Below, piece after piece: positions 21,991 to 33,567 of a DNA stretch of 64,000 nt (the first letter of the stretch is position 1; the number at the start of each line of letters is the position of its first letter). Below the pieces are notes generated by a model. It searched no databases. It had not been told where the DNA came from and was given only the letters and a program-made list of their open reading frames with translations. This DNA comes from Guadua angustifolia (taxonomy: Eukaryota; Streptophyta; Magnoliopsida; Poales; Poaceae), in assembly GCA_036346375.1 (NCBI GenBank), contig CM070502.1, positions 24,032,924-24,096,923 of the forward strand, read 5' to 3'. Both the position numbers and the translations under genes were made by a program.

Positions 21991-22429
21991 ACTTTAATCT
22001 TCCCATCAGCAGTCGTGAAATGTGCTACAACTAAGTTGAAACAGGTCGATCTGAATAGCATTCAAGGACAACTCATTTCCTTTTTGTTGCGTGAGATCAT
22101 AAACACAAAAAGGCGAGTTCCACTCTGCCTAACTTGATGAGTTGTACTGGCATATGTGTAGAGAAACTTATGCTATGAATTTGTGGATTGTAGTGGCATA
22201 TGTGCTTGTGCATTCAATTGGTTAATATATCTAAGTTGATATCTGAAATGGATGTACTGTAGTGTAATTTGTAATCTGCTTGTGCTATGATTAATCTAAG
22301 TTGATTTGTGATGGTATATGTGTAATCTATAATCTGCTTGTTTCAGAAGGTATGGCTAGTACTTCCTGAGGCTAGCCAATATGCAGAAAAAATTTCAACA
22401 ATACAAAATAATATCATAGATGGTTCCTT

Positions 22430-22657
22430 ATAATAAACTTTCTATGATACATCTCATATCACGGAAGATTGGGATTGAATCGTTTGTCTATCACAGATGG
22501 TCTTTATCAAAAACTGTCTGTGATAGGTGTTCCATAGATGGTTCAGAAATCGTTTATGATGCGCCGCATTATCACTGACATATGTTTATAGATAGTTCAG
22601 AAAACCTTTTATGATGATATTTTTGAACCGTCTATGATAGCCTTTTCTGTAGTAGTG
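22430..22657. repeat. Right subterminal repeats and terminus of CACTA A
   Basis: Motifs of the type 'tatcacagatggtc', 'aactgtctgtgatag' and 'atagatggttcagaaa' alternate in orientation up to the terminal gtagtagtg at 22649-22657. Confidence 0.85.
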
Positions 22658-23009
22658 CGACATTTCTTTTCTCACTATCCGTAGGCTAGGGAGCTCCATA
22701 GGATAGTGAACAAGGCAGGACAAGTCCTACGGGTCCTACTCGTATCACTTGAGGCTAAGCGCACACTTCGAGACTACCTTGAGGTAATGTGTTCCCAAAT
22801 TTGTTGTAAAACATGTTATACAAATGTTACATTAAATTCATGTTTGTTGTTTTCTAATGTTACAACACATATAAAAGAGATGCCACAAGATGGCCACTCG
22901 TCTTTGCTACCGAACAGCTGCGATTGTAGACATGGTTCCTCAACCCATAGCGACACGTAGCTTGTTAAGGTTTTCAAGGGGCTAGTCATCGCCTCACCAA
23001 TCTAGCATT

Positions 23010-23348
23010 TTGCAAACATTCAGGAAGCCAATGACAACCTCTTCTCCTGGAGCTAGCTCCTCACGTGGGCGTAGGTCCACTGCATGCAGCCTATATTCCA
23101 TGGAGTTAGATAGTGAGAATGACGATGACGATGATGACAAGGAGGAGGATTTCAACCTTGGTCAAGAGGTTGTTAGTTTCTCTCAATTGCCCGACGCACC
23201 ATTTGATAGTCGGCCTACTCAGCCTACACGCTGCTGCGCAAATAACATGTACATTAACCCCGCCAATGTCATCGAGGGCGAACGCCCAAACCCAAAACTG
23301 ATGAAGGATACTCCAGGTACTGATGCATTGTGCCCATATCGATGTTGA
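23010..23348 (+). CDS. Hypothetical acidic protein (112 codons), doubtful
   Basis: An open frame from MQTFRKPMTTSSPGASSSRG contains a Ser-rich, basic N-terminus, then an acidic run (ELDSENDDDDDDKEEDFNLG) and a C-terminal part reading ANNMYINPANVIEGERPNP. I do not recognise a domain. The acidic-after-Ser-rich layout resembles first exons of transposon-associated proteins. It could be a leftover exon of another mobile element lying between CACTA A and CACTA B rather than a cellular gene. A tandem-repeat tract follows directly. Confidence 0.25.
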   Translation: MQTFRKPMTTSSPGASSSRGRRSTACSLYSMELDSENDDDDDDKEEDFNLGQEVVSFSQLPDAPFDSRPTQPTRCCANNMYINPANVIEGERPNPKLMKDTPGTDALCPYRC

Positions 23349-23374
23349 TGGCTATGTTTGTGATGATCTATGTT

Positions 23375-23530
23375 TGTGGAAGCTCGTATGGTTGTGATGA
23401 ACTATGTGTATATGGACCATTATGCTATTGTATTGTGTATGGACTATGTGTGTATGGATGACTATGTGTGTATGGACCATTATGTGTGTATGAACTATTA
23501 TGATATCGTGTTCTATATGAATGTTATGAT
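23375..23530. repeat. 'ctatgtgtgtatgga' minisatellite
   Basis: Irregular repeats of 'tatggaccattatg', 'gactatgtgtgtatgga' and 'gaactattatga' with a period of roughly 20-30 bp. In translation they give a Tyr/Met/Asp-rich artefact. Confidence 0.7.
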
Positions 23531-23689
23531 GGTTTTGAAGTCAAAATCAAGTTTTGTTGTTTGTTTCCCTCAATTTGCCTACCTACCTTTGCCTACCTAG
23601 CATCCCACCTCCCTACTACAAAGCCTCTGTGCTAGGCTGTGCTGGAATGAAGGAGTCGACAATCCACGTTAGAGTAGATAGCACGGGAA

Positions 23690-24690
23690 TCCGTTGTCTC
23701 TGCACCAACACTTGGCTAAGGGCAGGAACAGGGGTGTCTCTATCCTCAGCCAAGCACTGGCACATTGGGATGAGGTCCAGCAACAGTAGTGCACACCACA
23801 CCTCCGTGCTAGCACTTGGCTGACAACAGGGGCAAGGAGGCATCTCTGACCTTGGTCGAGCGCTAGCAGATGGCATATAGTTCTAGCACTAGCAAAGCTG
23901 GTGTGGGAGAGAGAAATGACATGCAAGATGTGACGACACGGGCTCACCGTTCCTCTTTTCTAGCACTCGACCGAGGGCAGGGGTAGAGGCGTCTTTGTCC
24001 TCGACCAAGCACTAGTGCGTGGCACGTGGGTCCGTTGCTAGTAGAGCTAGCATAGGAGAGAGAAATGACATGCTAGATGTGCCAGTGTGGCTCATCGTGC
24101 CTTCGTGTTAGCCCTCAGTTGAGGGTAGGGACAAGGTGTGTCTTTGTTCTCAGCTGAGGGTTGGCGCGATAGAACAAGGGTCCAACGCAATTAGGACTAG
24201 AGTAGGAGCGAGAAATGACCCGCTAGATGTGTTAGTGCAAGCTCATTGTTCCTCTTCCTAGTGAGTAGCCGTGGGTAGGGGGCAAGGGGCATCTCTATCC
24301 TCGACCGAGCAGTAGTGTAGTGGCATGTGGGCCTAGGGCCAACAGTTCTGGTGCGGAAGGTAGAAATGACACTCCAGTGATATTGGTGCAGGATCACAGT
24401 GCCCCAGTGCCAAGAATTGGCCATGGGCAAGGGAAGGAGGACACCTCTGTCCTCGGCCAAGCATTTCCACATTGGAATAGGCTATAACACCAGCAATTTT
24501 GGTGTGGGAGGTAGAAAGGATGCACCAGGATGCTTGCACGATATCATCGTGCCTCTATGCCAACACTCGGCCATGGACAGGCCCAGGGGCCCATCTCTAT
24601 CCATGGCCTAGTGTAGGCATTGTAGCATGGGGTTCCAACTTAGATATGTTGGCAATAAGTGACACGCCAGAGTTGCTGACATGATCCTCT
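23690..24690. repeat. Degenerate tandem array with a unit of about 150 bp (6-7 copies)
   Basis: A composite unit, 'cactcggccgagggcagggg' then 'gtctctatcctcggccaagc', then 'ggtgtgggagagagaaatga' and 'tagatgtgccagtg', recurs in order. The 'ccaagcac'-type landmark falls near 23750, 23857, 24006, 24153, 24306, 24458 and 24605. Most steps are 147-153 bp and the first is about 106. Copies are clearly diverged from each other. No coding function is apparent. Confidence 0.75.
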
Positions 24691-25153
24691 GTTTGCGACT
24701 GTGCATTCACACACAACCTCATGTTATTGTGTCATCCATTTAGCATTTGTTATGTACTCCACCATGCACATCTATAATGGGCTTCAAACCTTCACTTTAG
24801 TGCAATTACTTAGGATCTGCACCAATGGGGTTGTCATTCATTTACCTCCATCATGTTATTGTGTCATAAATGCCAAGTGCTACAAGTGCATACCATATCA
24901 TCCTACATCGACCGAATCACTCACCCCCTAGGCCCGGCTTTGTTAGAATGGCATGGCTTATCGCTGCACACTTTGGATGGCAGTCTTTCTCTTGCACGAC
25001 ATGACACATCACTGCACCCTTACTAGCTAAGGCACCTTCCGTAGGCCTACCTAGCTCGTAGCGTTACAACACTCAGGTAAAGTCCAGCCCTAGAGTCTAT
25101 GAAGGAAATTCGAGGCTCAAGTCCATGGCTTAAGTCCGGTTGCACCTATAAAA
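24691..25153. other. Unclassified DNA before CACTA B
   Basis: Contains no convincing gene. Short 'tcatgttattgtgtcat' sequences recur at about 24720 and 24853, suggesting a local duplication. Confidence 0.4.
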
Positions 25154-25174
25154 CACTACATTACTACAAAAATG

Positions 25175-25530
25175 GTTATGTCAGATGCTCTATCGCTGAC
25201 GGTTTTTAGATAAAACCATCAGTGATGAGAATCATAGTAATCACTAATGGTTTTTGTTTAAAACCATAAGTGATGTCCATGATTATCATCACTAATGGTT
25301 TTAAAAAACAAACTATTAGTGATAAGAATTAATATCACTGATGGTTTTTTTGTTGAAAACCATTAGTGATGACCACTATTGTCATCACTGAAAGTTTAAA
25401 AAAACCATCAATGATATTAATTTATATCATATGATGGTCATTTGACGGTTTTAGCAAAAAAACCATCAGTGATATGGTAGCTATCATTGATGGCATTTTT
25501 AAACCATTAGTGATGCGATCTACCATCTAA
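25175..25530. repeat. Left subterminal repeats of CACTA B
   Basis: At least eight copies of 'atcactgatggtttt' and its inverse 'aaaaccatcagtgat', with spacing of about 35-45 bp. They replace the 'cacagatggttc' motif of element A. Confidence 0.85.
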
Positions 25531-26145
25531 ATATAATATAGAGCCTGGCCCCACCTAGTGTTTTTAGGGTTTTAGGATATAACTTTGAGGTGGCTGCAGT
25601 TGTGAGGCGATCTAGTGAAAGGAGACCATTGATTTTAAAGGGTGATTGTAGATCCATTTATTTCTTAGTGATCTAAGGTTAGTAATTGGTTCTAATTGCA
25701 TTATATTCAAGATCTAGCTTGGCAAAGAGAGAGTTGAATATTGTTTAGATCTAGCTTGTAGATCTAGTTGTTCTTGGTGATCTAAAGTTAGTAATCGGTT
25801 CTAATTGTATTATATTTAAGATTTAGCTTTGGGAAAGAGAGAATAGAATATTGTTTAGATCTAGCTACAAGCTAGATCCAGTTGTTCTTTGTGATCTAAG
25901 GTAGTAATTAGTTATAATTGCATTATATTGAAAATATAGCTAGCTTAGTAAAGGGAGAATTGAAGATGCTTGGGTTAGATAGATCTAGCTAGCTTGGTAC
26001 AGAGAGAAGATTTTATAGATCTAGCATGGTTTTTGATTTAGGGTAGGGTTTAACTAGTTAATTTGTGCTCCAATTTAAGAATATGTGCATATGCACTCCT
26101 AGTGTACTTCAATATTTAACACTAATTGTTATATCCATGGCTTAG

Positions 26146-29100
26146 ATGAATCAAAGCTAGATATACGTTGAGAACCGTGCAGTGCCGAGTATATTAATGG
26201 TGTCTCTGCTTTTAGAAGAGCTGTAGAGAAGGATATGTTTAATAAGGAGGTGAAATTTATGTTTTGTATGTGCATTGACTGTGAGAATCTGAGGATATTT
26301 TGAAACTCATCGCTGATTGAAGCACACTTGATTCTAAGGGGTTTCAAAAGGGGATATACATGTTGGACTAGTTACGGTGAAGAGCAAACTATATAGGAAG
26401 CAGACAGTGTTAACATCACCGATGAAGTCAACGATATGCCGATTAATATCCATTGTGCTTCTGATGAAGATAAGTTGCATGATGACAATCTATATTAGAT
26501 GCTGCACGATGCAAAAGAGAACCATGATGATAGAGAGTATGGTAAATTCCAGAGCTTGATGGATGACTCAGAGAAATCTTTGTTCCCAAGCTGCAAGATG
26601 AAATATACAAGGTTATCATCCGTGCTTGAACTGCTGAAATTGAAAGCAAGCAACAGTTGATCCAATAAGAGTGTCACGACGCTATTAGGTCTTTTAGCGG
26701 ACTTGCTTTTGAAGGGAAATGAGTTGCTAACAATCATCTACAAAGACAAGAAGGTTCTTTTCCCTTGAGAATAGAAGTTGAAAGAATAAATGCATGCCCT
26801 AATGATTGTATCTTTTCTGTAAAGAGTACACAAACTTGCATGTATGTCTGGTGTGCAACGCATCCCGGTACAAGCTTGAGAATCAATTAGATGATGACGG
26901 TGGGGCATCGAGATGAAGAAAGGACCTCGTGCTAAGGTGGCGTGGTATCTACCTGTAATTTCCCATTTGAAGCATTTTTCTGTGAACCCAAAGGAGGCAA
27001 GACTACTGCGTTAGCACTCGGATGAACGTAAGAACGATTGAATGCTAAGGCACCCTACTGATTCCACCCAGTGGAGAAACATCGATAGGAGCTTTCAAGA
27101 ATTTAGTGCAGACTTGAGGAATATAAGGTTTGGATTGAGGACTGATGCAATGAATCCTTTCGGTAACATGAGCAGCTGACATAGCACTTGGCCTATGAAT
27201 ATCTGTATCTACAACCTTCATCCTTGGTTGTTTATAAAGCATAAGTATATTTTATTGTCTAAACATATCCAAGACCGAAGCAACCTGAAAATGATATTGA
27301 TGTATTTCTAGCACCATTGGTGGAAGATCTAAAAATATTGTGGGTTCTTAGGGTATAGGTATGGGATACATACCAACGAGAGAACTACACTTCGCACAAA
27401 AGGAGCCAAAGCATATACACACTACTTAGATGATACCAAGAGTGTGTGGCTGAATCACTCACACAAAACTGTATACATGCGTCACCGCAGGTTCCTTTAA
27501 AGGAATCACCCACACCGCAAGGTGAAGAAATAATTCGATGGAAGGAACAAAGATGGCTCAGCTCCAAGGCCTTTAAGTAGAAGAGATGTTCATGATATGG
27601 TTAATGATTGAATGTTGTATATAAAAAGGGACATAAATCAAGTACTCGTGAGAAGAGCATGTGGAAGAAGAGATTAATATTTTGGGTCCTACCTTACTGG
27701 GAGCACCTAGAAGTTTGCCACTGCATCAATGTCATGCATGTAGAGAAGAATATTTGTGATAACTTGATTGGTCTACTACTGAACATTAAGGGCAAAACAA
27801 ATGATGGTATTAATGCATAACTTGACTTTGTCAATATAGGTATAAGACATAATTTAGCACCGAGAGAGAACAATAAAGGCCAAACGTACTATAAATCTAC
27901 TTGTTACAGTCTATTCAAGGCCGAGAGAACTGAACTGTGCCAGTGCTTGCATGGTGTGATAGTTCCGTCCGGTTACTCCTTTAACAAGAGACTTGTTCCA
28001 ATGCAAGATTTGAAATTAACTAGCTTGAAGTCTCATTATTGTCATGTGTTGATGACAAAGATACTCCCTATCGTAATTAGAAGTATTTTGCCAATTAAGA
28101 TCTAGAAGACAATCACAAGGTTATGTTATTTCTTTAACATAATTGCTGAGAAGGTTATCAATCTTGAAGGACTGGATGCTATACAGGCTGAGATGGTGAT
28201 GTCTCTATGTAATTTTGAGATGTATTTTCCTCTATCATTTTTTGATATGCTGGTCTTTCTCATTGTTCATCTTGTGAGAGAGATAAAGATGTGCGGGTCT
28301 GTGTTTCTAAGTAGTATGTACTCGTTCAAGAGGTACATTGGAATTCTTAAGTCCTATGTTTAGAATTAATCTCGACCGCAGGGTAGCATTGTTGAAGGTT
28401 ATGCAACTGAAGAGGTCATTGAATTTTGGTGGATTACATGGCTTAGCTCAAATCAATAGGTGTGCCTTGATCCCGCCATGAGGGGAGGCTCCAGTGTATT
28501 GGGACCATTAAAAGGAAAGTAATCATGCCTGAACTAGCTGCGTGTGCTAAAGTCTATTTCACGGTTTTCAAACACATGACTGTAGTGTCCTCGTATATCG
28601 ACAAGAACAAAAACTCGCTAAGACAAGAGAAACCATCATAGCAGGAGTCTTGGATCATCAGACAGCATAACCTTCAGTTTAATAAATGATTGAAGGAGCA
28701 ATAACCCATCACTAAAAGCTCATCAGATGATACGCTGACATGGTTGGTAAAATGGTCAATATTTACAGTTGTAACATAGAAAGGATACAACTTAAATGGG
28801 TACACATTTTACATATAAGATCAAGATATGACCAACAGAAACTAGAACAACGGTGTCCGTATAGATAAGTTCAATACCACTGGGTCGACGAGGAGTTCCT
28901 ACTATGGGTTCATAGAGGAGATTTGGGAGTTCGACTATGTACTTTTCAAGATCCCCCTATTTTGGTGCTGTTAGGTACACCTCCAACATGTGAAGCTTGA
29001 CAAGTATGCATTACAACTATGGACCTCGAACGTGTCGGATACCAAGATGAACCATTCGTATTCGCTAACTAAGATGTTCAAGTCTTCTATGTAACCGATC

Positions 29101-29321
29101 TATTCAACAAGAAGCATCACATAGTTCTTTAGGGAAAAATAAGAATTATCAGAGTTGAGAATGTAGTAGATGAGGAAGAATATAATCATTTTGATGAGTT
29201 GCCTCCCATTGAAAATGACATAACAGTCAAGGAAGAACAACTTGAGGAAGTTAGCTACATACGCGTTGACCATCGTGAAGGACTAATTTTTACACAAAAT
29301 AACAAGCAAGTGGATTTATGA
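26146..29321 (+). pseudogene. CACTA TNP2-like transposase, copy B (decayed)
   Basis: This is collinear with copy A throughout. The start at 26146 (atgaatcaaagc) is a mutated form of the MDRSW start. The Transposase_21 core at 27690-28060 includes VLPYWEHLEVCHCINVMHVE, KNICDNLIGLLLNIKGKTND and, after frame changes, MQDLKLTSLKSHYCHVLM. DUF4218 is at about 28060-28370, with YFPLSFFDMLVFLIVHLVRE. DUF4216 is at about 28870-29000 (SSYYGFIEEIWEFDYVLFKI). The C-terminus (29030-29321) is better preserved than in copy A, with YVTDLFNKKHHIVL-type sequence and a final NKQVDL before TGA at 29319. Numerous stops show it is inactive. Confidence 0.85.
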
Positions 29322-29809
29322 TTTTAAGTGTACTTTCGAGCATAATAAAGTTATTTTTAATGAAATGCATGAAATTCAAAACATGTTTGTGTATGCTTCA
29401 ACCACCATCATCCTGGCCATTTATGCTACCATTGTGGCCTATTTAATAGATAGAAAAGAATTAATGAAGCATGTGAAAATTAAATAACTATCATCCCATG
29501 AGGTGGTGATACGGAAATAGCCTTAGCATCATTGTTTTGTTGGTATAAGATTGAGAACCAAATGCATACTGAAATCACCAAAGTCCAGATATGCATAGTT
29601 GCATACAGAAGTTAAGTACATTCACACATGTTCATATATGCGTTGTGGGGTACAACATCATTAGTCAAGTAGTTGTTTTAAGTTAATAACACTTGCTGCT
29701 AGATAGTTTCCATCATTATATTGCATAATATACACATTATGCAGTTCTTTCATTGATGCTATTTAATCCACAATTCTATGATAAGTTTCTTAATATACAT
29801 CTAACATCA

Positions 29810-30201
29810 CATATGGTTCTATTATAGAATTTTCTGTAATATTTCTATCAGAAATGGTTCTATAGTAGAACCGTCTTTGATAGAAAATATCACATATGAT
29901 CATATGTGATCACTGAGCTATATAACATGATTCCATGTGCAACCCATTTCAAGTCCCCTAAACCCAAGTCCCAAAACCCTAGCCCCCTTGCAACCTCTCC
30001 CTGTGCTGCCTCCTCCCCCGTGCCTGCCTCCTCCCCGCGTCGGCCTCCTTCGGTCCATGACCCGGCCTCCTCCCCCTCGGTATGGTATATGCATGGTTTG
30101 GTATGGTATATGTAACCCTAGAGTTTATGGATTTTATGCTTGATATAGATATTGAACTTACAACCTCTATCAGACTTTGGCTTTATATATAAAAATAGTT
30201 G
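29810..30201 (+). pseudogene. Internal repeats and 5' end of the second CACTA B gene
   Basis: Inverted motifs (atcacatatggttct, agaaccgtctttgatag) at 29810-29900 precede a GC-rich segment at 29950-30090. That segment reads as Pro/Ser/Ala-rich sequence (SPLATSPCAASSPVPASSPR) and corresponds to 7890-8110 in CACTA A. The frame is cut by the LTR element that begins at 30202. Confidence 0.4.
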
Positions 30202-30985
30202 TGTCGGGATTGGGTAATTCCCATAGAGATCATCATGCCCCGGCAGCCAATCTTCGGCCGACTATACTTACCCTTGGGCGGTGTCCCCAAGGAAGACCTT
30301 CGGGCAGCACGACCGATGGGTCTGCCCCGACCACGACCAAGCTCATCCTCGAGCATGTGCCTCTGTTTCCCGAGCGTGCCTGCTTGGAGGGATGCGATGA
30401 TCGACCAAGGCTGGAGGAGGACCCCGGGCATGATCAGCAGGTCAAGCGCGGCCCACGAAGATGACGTGGCATTAATCACACGAGACTCGAAGGACTGTAC
30501 GACCACATTCTAAGTCCACTACGCCCACGCCACTAAGATGGCTAAAAGTAAGGGCAGAAGATTATGCCCACGCCCCGCACATGAGTGGCATATCATTCAT
30601 TATAAATGATGTAAGATCAGAATCATCTATAAATACCCACCGTGAGGGCGTTTATGGGGATGATTCTTCTGAAGAAACTATAAAAAGAAACACCCGAGCG
30701 ATTCAGAAGAAGTGGAGAGAAGAGAGAAAGCTCAAGACTCTTGAGCAAGCACCTCAGAATCATTCTTGACAGTAGTGAAGCCACTGGACGTAGGGTCATT
30801 ATCTCCTTCATGAGAGAACCGAACCAGGATAAAAATTTCTCGCCTGTTGTCTCATTTCAAACCTCCGACCACCCTCCTAGCTCGGTAGGCCTTCGGACGC
30901 TAAACCCTTTGCGGGAAAGGGGCCCTGGTTGATCCCTCATTCAACAAGTAAGCTCGACGGGGGATCCGTTCCCGAATCGTCGACA
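30202..30985 (+). repeat. 5' LTR of the forward Gypsy fragment
   Basis: Starts TGTCGGGA and ends CGTCGACA, so it has TG...CA ends. It contains a TATA box (tctataaata, 30626-30635) and about 350 bp of downstream R-U5. The primer site follows two bases after the end. Confidence 0.8.
30626..30635 (+). promoter_or_regulatory. LTR TATA box
   Basis: TCTATAAATA lies in the middle of the LTR, the expected place for the U3 promoter of the retrotransposon. Confidence 0.7.
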
Positions 30986-30987
30986 GC

Positions 30988-31005
30988 TGGCGTCGTCCGT
31001 GGGGA
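30988..31005 (+). other. Primer-binding site (tRNA-Asp type)
   Basis: TGGCGTCGTCCGTGGGGA follows the LTR end by two bases and closely fits the plant tRNA-Asp-type primer site (TGGCGCCGTCTGTGGGGA form). Confidence 0.85.
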
Positions 31006-31038
31006 TTGACTGAGTCCTTTCGCGAAGAATCCCTAAAG

Positions 31039-33020
31039 ATGCCGAATTCTCAGGATGGCCAAGACCTCTGCGCCTTCGACAACGTTGAGGATGATGACAT
31101 ATACTACGCCAACGAACACGTAGTTGGTGTGGCTGACCCAGAGGGCCACACCGAGTCCGGGAGTCTTTCCCTGATAGTTGCAGCGTGAGAGCGTTTCCTC
31201 CACTCGCAGCGTAATTCCCTCACTACTGAGGAAGAATATGACGATCTCTACGACGGTCTGGACATTCCTGACCATCCTGAGCTTAGTCATGAGACCGCGT
31301 CGCGTGGAGACACCATGATGTCACCCTCGCGGTCCTAGTACTCCTGCGACGTCAATGTGGTAGGAAGAGAAGAAGATCCCGAGGTTAAATCCTCGGGGGC
31401 TACTCGTCATCATCGACACGAGGCTGCCAAGAATCGTCCGGAGGCGTCCCTGGACAGGACCCTGGCAAGCATCCACCGCCAAACTCACGGAAAGGGAGGC
31501 GTCAGGGCCGAAGACTCGGCTCGCAAAATTCTCATGAGCACCTCTCTCCGGAGCATGCGAGCGATCGCCGGCCAAGATCGCCCCTTCCCTCTCCCTAGAG
31601 TGCCGAGCGACTGCGGGCCATGGCGACGGTCGTGCGCAACCTTCGGAACTTTCCCGGCCAGGCGGACCTGGAGGCCATGGGCGCGGTCGTGGCTGAGAAT
31701 CTGGAAAAACTCACCACCGACATGAGGCTTTCAGGGTCCCTTGGCGATGAAGAGGCTCGAAGTGTTTCTCGGGACAATAAACGTCATTCCCTTGTTCGCT
31801 CCCGTCGCGGCGACTCCTAGAGCCCTGCTCGGGAAGGCCATGGGAAGCGTGATCGGTGCCGTGAGGACGTTCAGAGCGGTTCTCGGACAGCCTCGGGGAT
31901 CAAGGGCACGCTCGGTCTGGTTACGGGCATACCGAGTGTTCTACCTCGGGGTGGCCTTCGCCGTGCTGATACGGAGGAGTGTTCTCTCGCCTTGGTCCGC
32001 GCATAGGAGACCATTGCGATGGTGACTGCCGCGGTCACCACGCTCGGAGGAGTCATCATGACAGCCCAACATTCGGGTGCTGGGCCTTCTCAACATCCCT
32101 CCGTGAAGCCCGGTCACATCGAGAGGTTCAACGAAATTCAGAACCCAGATGAGTTCCTCTCGATCTACTCCACCGCAATTCTGGCAGCTGGAGGGGACGA
32201 GGGAGTTATGGCTAACTTCCTCCCCACGGTCCTAGACGGTTCCGCTAGGGCGTGGCTCTTCAACAAGAAGGAGGGGTCGATCCGCTCGTGGAGGCAACTC
32301 GCTGAAGCGCCCGGCGATTTCAGAGTCGCTACACTCGCCCAAGCAAGGAGCGTGACCTCGAGCGCTTGATCCAGACTAAAAAAGAATCCTTGAGGCACTT
32401 CGTCTAGAGGTTCATCAAGGTAAGGAATTCCATTCGAGCATCTCGGATGAAGCGGTCATCCGGGCTTTCAAGTTCGGAGTTCAGGACGTCCGCTTCACGC
32501 AGGATCTGAAATTCACCTAGACCTAACGACCAACAAGCTGTTCCGTATGGCCGACCGTTATGTGAACATCGATGAGGCGGTCTAGTGGAAAAAGATGCTG
32601 GACGAGGGCAAGTTGCCGCCTCAGCCGAGCCTAGAAGGCTCAACGAGCAAGAAATATCCGGGCTCCGTGGAGAAAAAGATCAAGATGAAGAAGAGGTCGT
32701 CTGCGTCGGGCGTGGTGGTGACCATCGAGCATCACCCGCCGCGGGCTCCACCGGCTCAACAGGCCAGGGGAGGGAGGAGCCGGCCACCTCAGCGACGCAA
32801 CGACCAAGGTCACAATGGAGGTCACGAGGTGCGCCTTCAGATGACCGCTTTTGCCCGCTTCATCAGGCATATGGGCACAACCTTCACAATTGTCGAACCT
32901 GGGCACTCCGCCTAGAGAAGTTCTACAACAGCAAGGGTCCCATGCCTACGCTCTGGGAAAAGGGGAGAATAGCAAGGGCAAGGTCCCGCGGACGAAGACG
33001 ATGACATGGAGTACTAGGAG
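31039..33020 (+). pseudogene. Gag of the forward Gypsy fragment (broken)
   Basis: The ATG at 31039 opens MPNSQDGQDLCAFDNVEDDD and ends at a stop near 31187. The capsid part is at 32070-32580: KPGHIERFNEIQNPDEFLSI, then YSTAILAAGGDEGVMANFLP and TVLDGSARAWLFNKKEGSIR. After frame changes come NKLFRMADRYVNIDEAV and, around 32840-32960, a zinc-knuckle-like CPLHQAYGHNLHNC. This matches Tat-type Gag ('FLqiYstai...WL..L..gSI.SW'). At least five frame interruptions make it non-functional. Confidence 0.8.
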
Positions 33021-33099
33021 CCCCATAACCATATAGCGGTTATATTCGGGGGCTCCTCGACATATAGGTCCCGCAGGGACCTGAAGGAGGCAGCGCGGG

Positions 33100-33567
33100 T
33101 GTCGACGTTTGTTGTCAGCAATAATGAAAATGGAGCTAGGCGTCGGATCCAAACTCGATGGTAGCACAAGACGCAAGAATTATACAGGTTCGGGCTCTCG
33201 CAGAGGAGATAATACCCTAGTCCTGTGCTCTGAAATTATATGTGTCTAGCTTATTTGCTAATGATCTCCTATGCTGATGTTCCCCCGCCCCTCCCTTTAT
33301 ATAACAGAGGAGAGCGGTTACAAAAGAGAGTCCTAGTCGGATACAAGGTAGGGATTATATCTTCTGTACATATCCGCTTGATAACGGCATAGATTATGAT
33401 TGTATCCTACCTAATCAGGATTGGTTGCTATCTTCAGGGCTTCCTTGTTTCGCACGTCTGGCGCAACCCTAGTAACTTCTATTTTCATGCAGTTGGCTTG
33501 GCCCAGCCTTATCCAGTTGGGCCTTGCAGGCCTGCCTTGCAAATACCCGTGATCTATATACTCCACA
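33100..33567 (-). repeat. 3' LTR of the reverse Gypsy fragment
   Basis: Runs from tgtcgacgtttgttg to atactccaca with TG...CA ends, and contains the sequence 'aagaattatacaggttcggg' common near U5/R ends of grass Gypsy LTRs. A C-rich run, atagcccccgagtgc, directly inside it is the complement of the polypurine tract. Confidence 0.75.

Larger units (their letters stand above)
19705..22430 (+). pseudogene. Second CACTA A gene (DUF8039-like and Ulp1-like regions), decayed
   Basis: This is the continuation of the second CACTA gene after the Gypsy insertion. Traces in order are: an exon near 20265 (MSFANLIDEEVSQCLV); a basic Glu/Lys/Arg-rich coiled-coil stretch at 20560-20720 (EEMAKERLRE, NLRNLEERFEKRVEKRLRQT); a block near 20880-21045 (PxxVRIHPSRGNGAQSP, GFREGEYG) that resembles the DUF8039 domain of these proteins; and near 22050-22130 IQGQLISFLLREIINTKRRV, which fits the C-terminal segment of Ulp1-like CACTA proteins. 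Stops occur throughout. The segment around 20640-21300 aligns with CACTA B at 39377-41035, which supports common origin. Confidence 0.55.
3611..22657 (+). mobile_element. CACTA (En/Spm) element A, interrupted by a Gypsy element
   Basis: The right terminus reads gccttttctgtagtagtg, ending at 22657 with the CACTA-type end TAGTG. The left terminus at 3611 (catactacagaaaagcctat) matches the inverted right end with one base lost. Inside each end are many copies of a subterminal motif of the type 'tatcacagatggttc' in both orientations. The left half carries a TNP2-like transposase (4499-7480). The right half carries the second CACTA gene, with a DUF8039-like region and a Ulp1-like tail. The 8719-19699 Gypsy insertion accounts for 11 kb, so the CACTA element itself is about 8 kb. 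I could not confirm a clean 3-bp TSD (gac on the left, cga on the right). Confidence 0.85.
30202..33099 (+). mobile_element. Gypsy/Tat-type element, 5' half only (LTR, PBS, gag)
   Basis: A forward element with its 5' LTR (30202-30985), tRNA-Asp-type primer site and a broken gag. It stops at 33099, where another LTR in the opposite orientation begins. No pol, 3' LTR or matching TSD is present in the window. It belongs to the same broad group as the complete Gypsy element at 8719-19699 (shared gag motifs), but the LTR sequence is different. Confidence 0.8.

Noticed and set aside
21374..22137. Reading frames ending or passing through Tyr-Ile repeats
   Set aside because: The Tyr-Ile runs are translations of the (TA)n tracts and not protein repeats. 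Only the short QLISFLLREII part near 22060 has some CACTA likeness.
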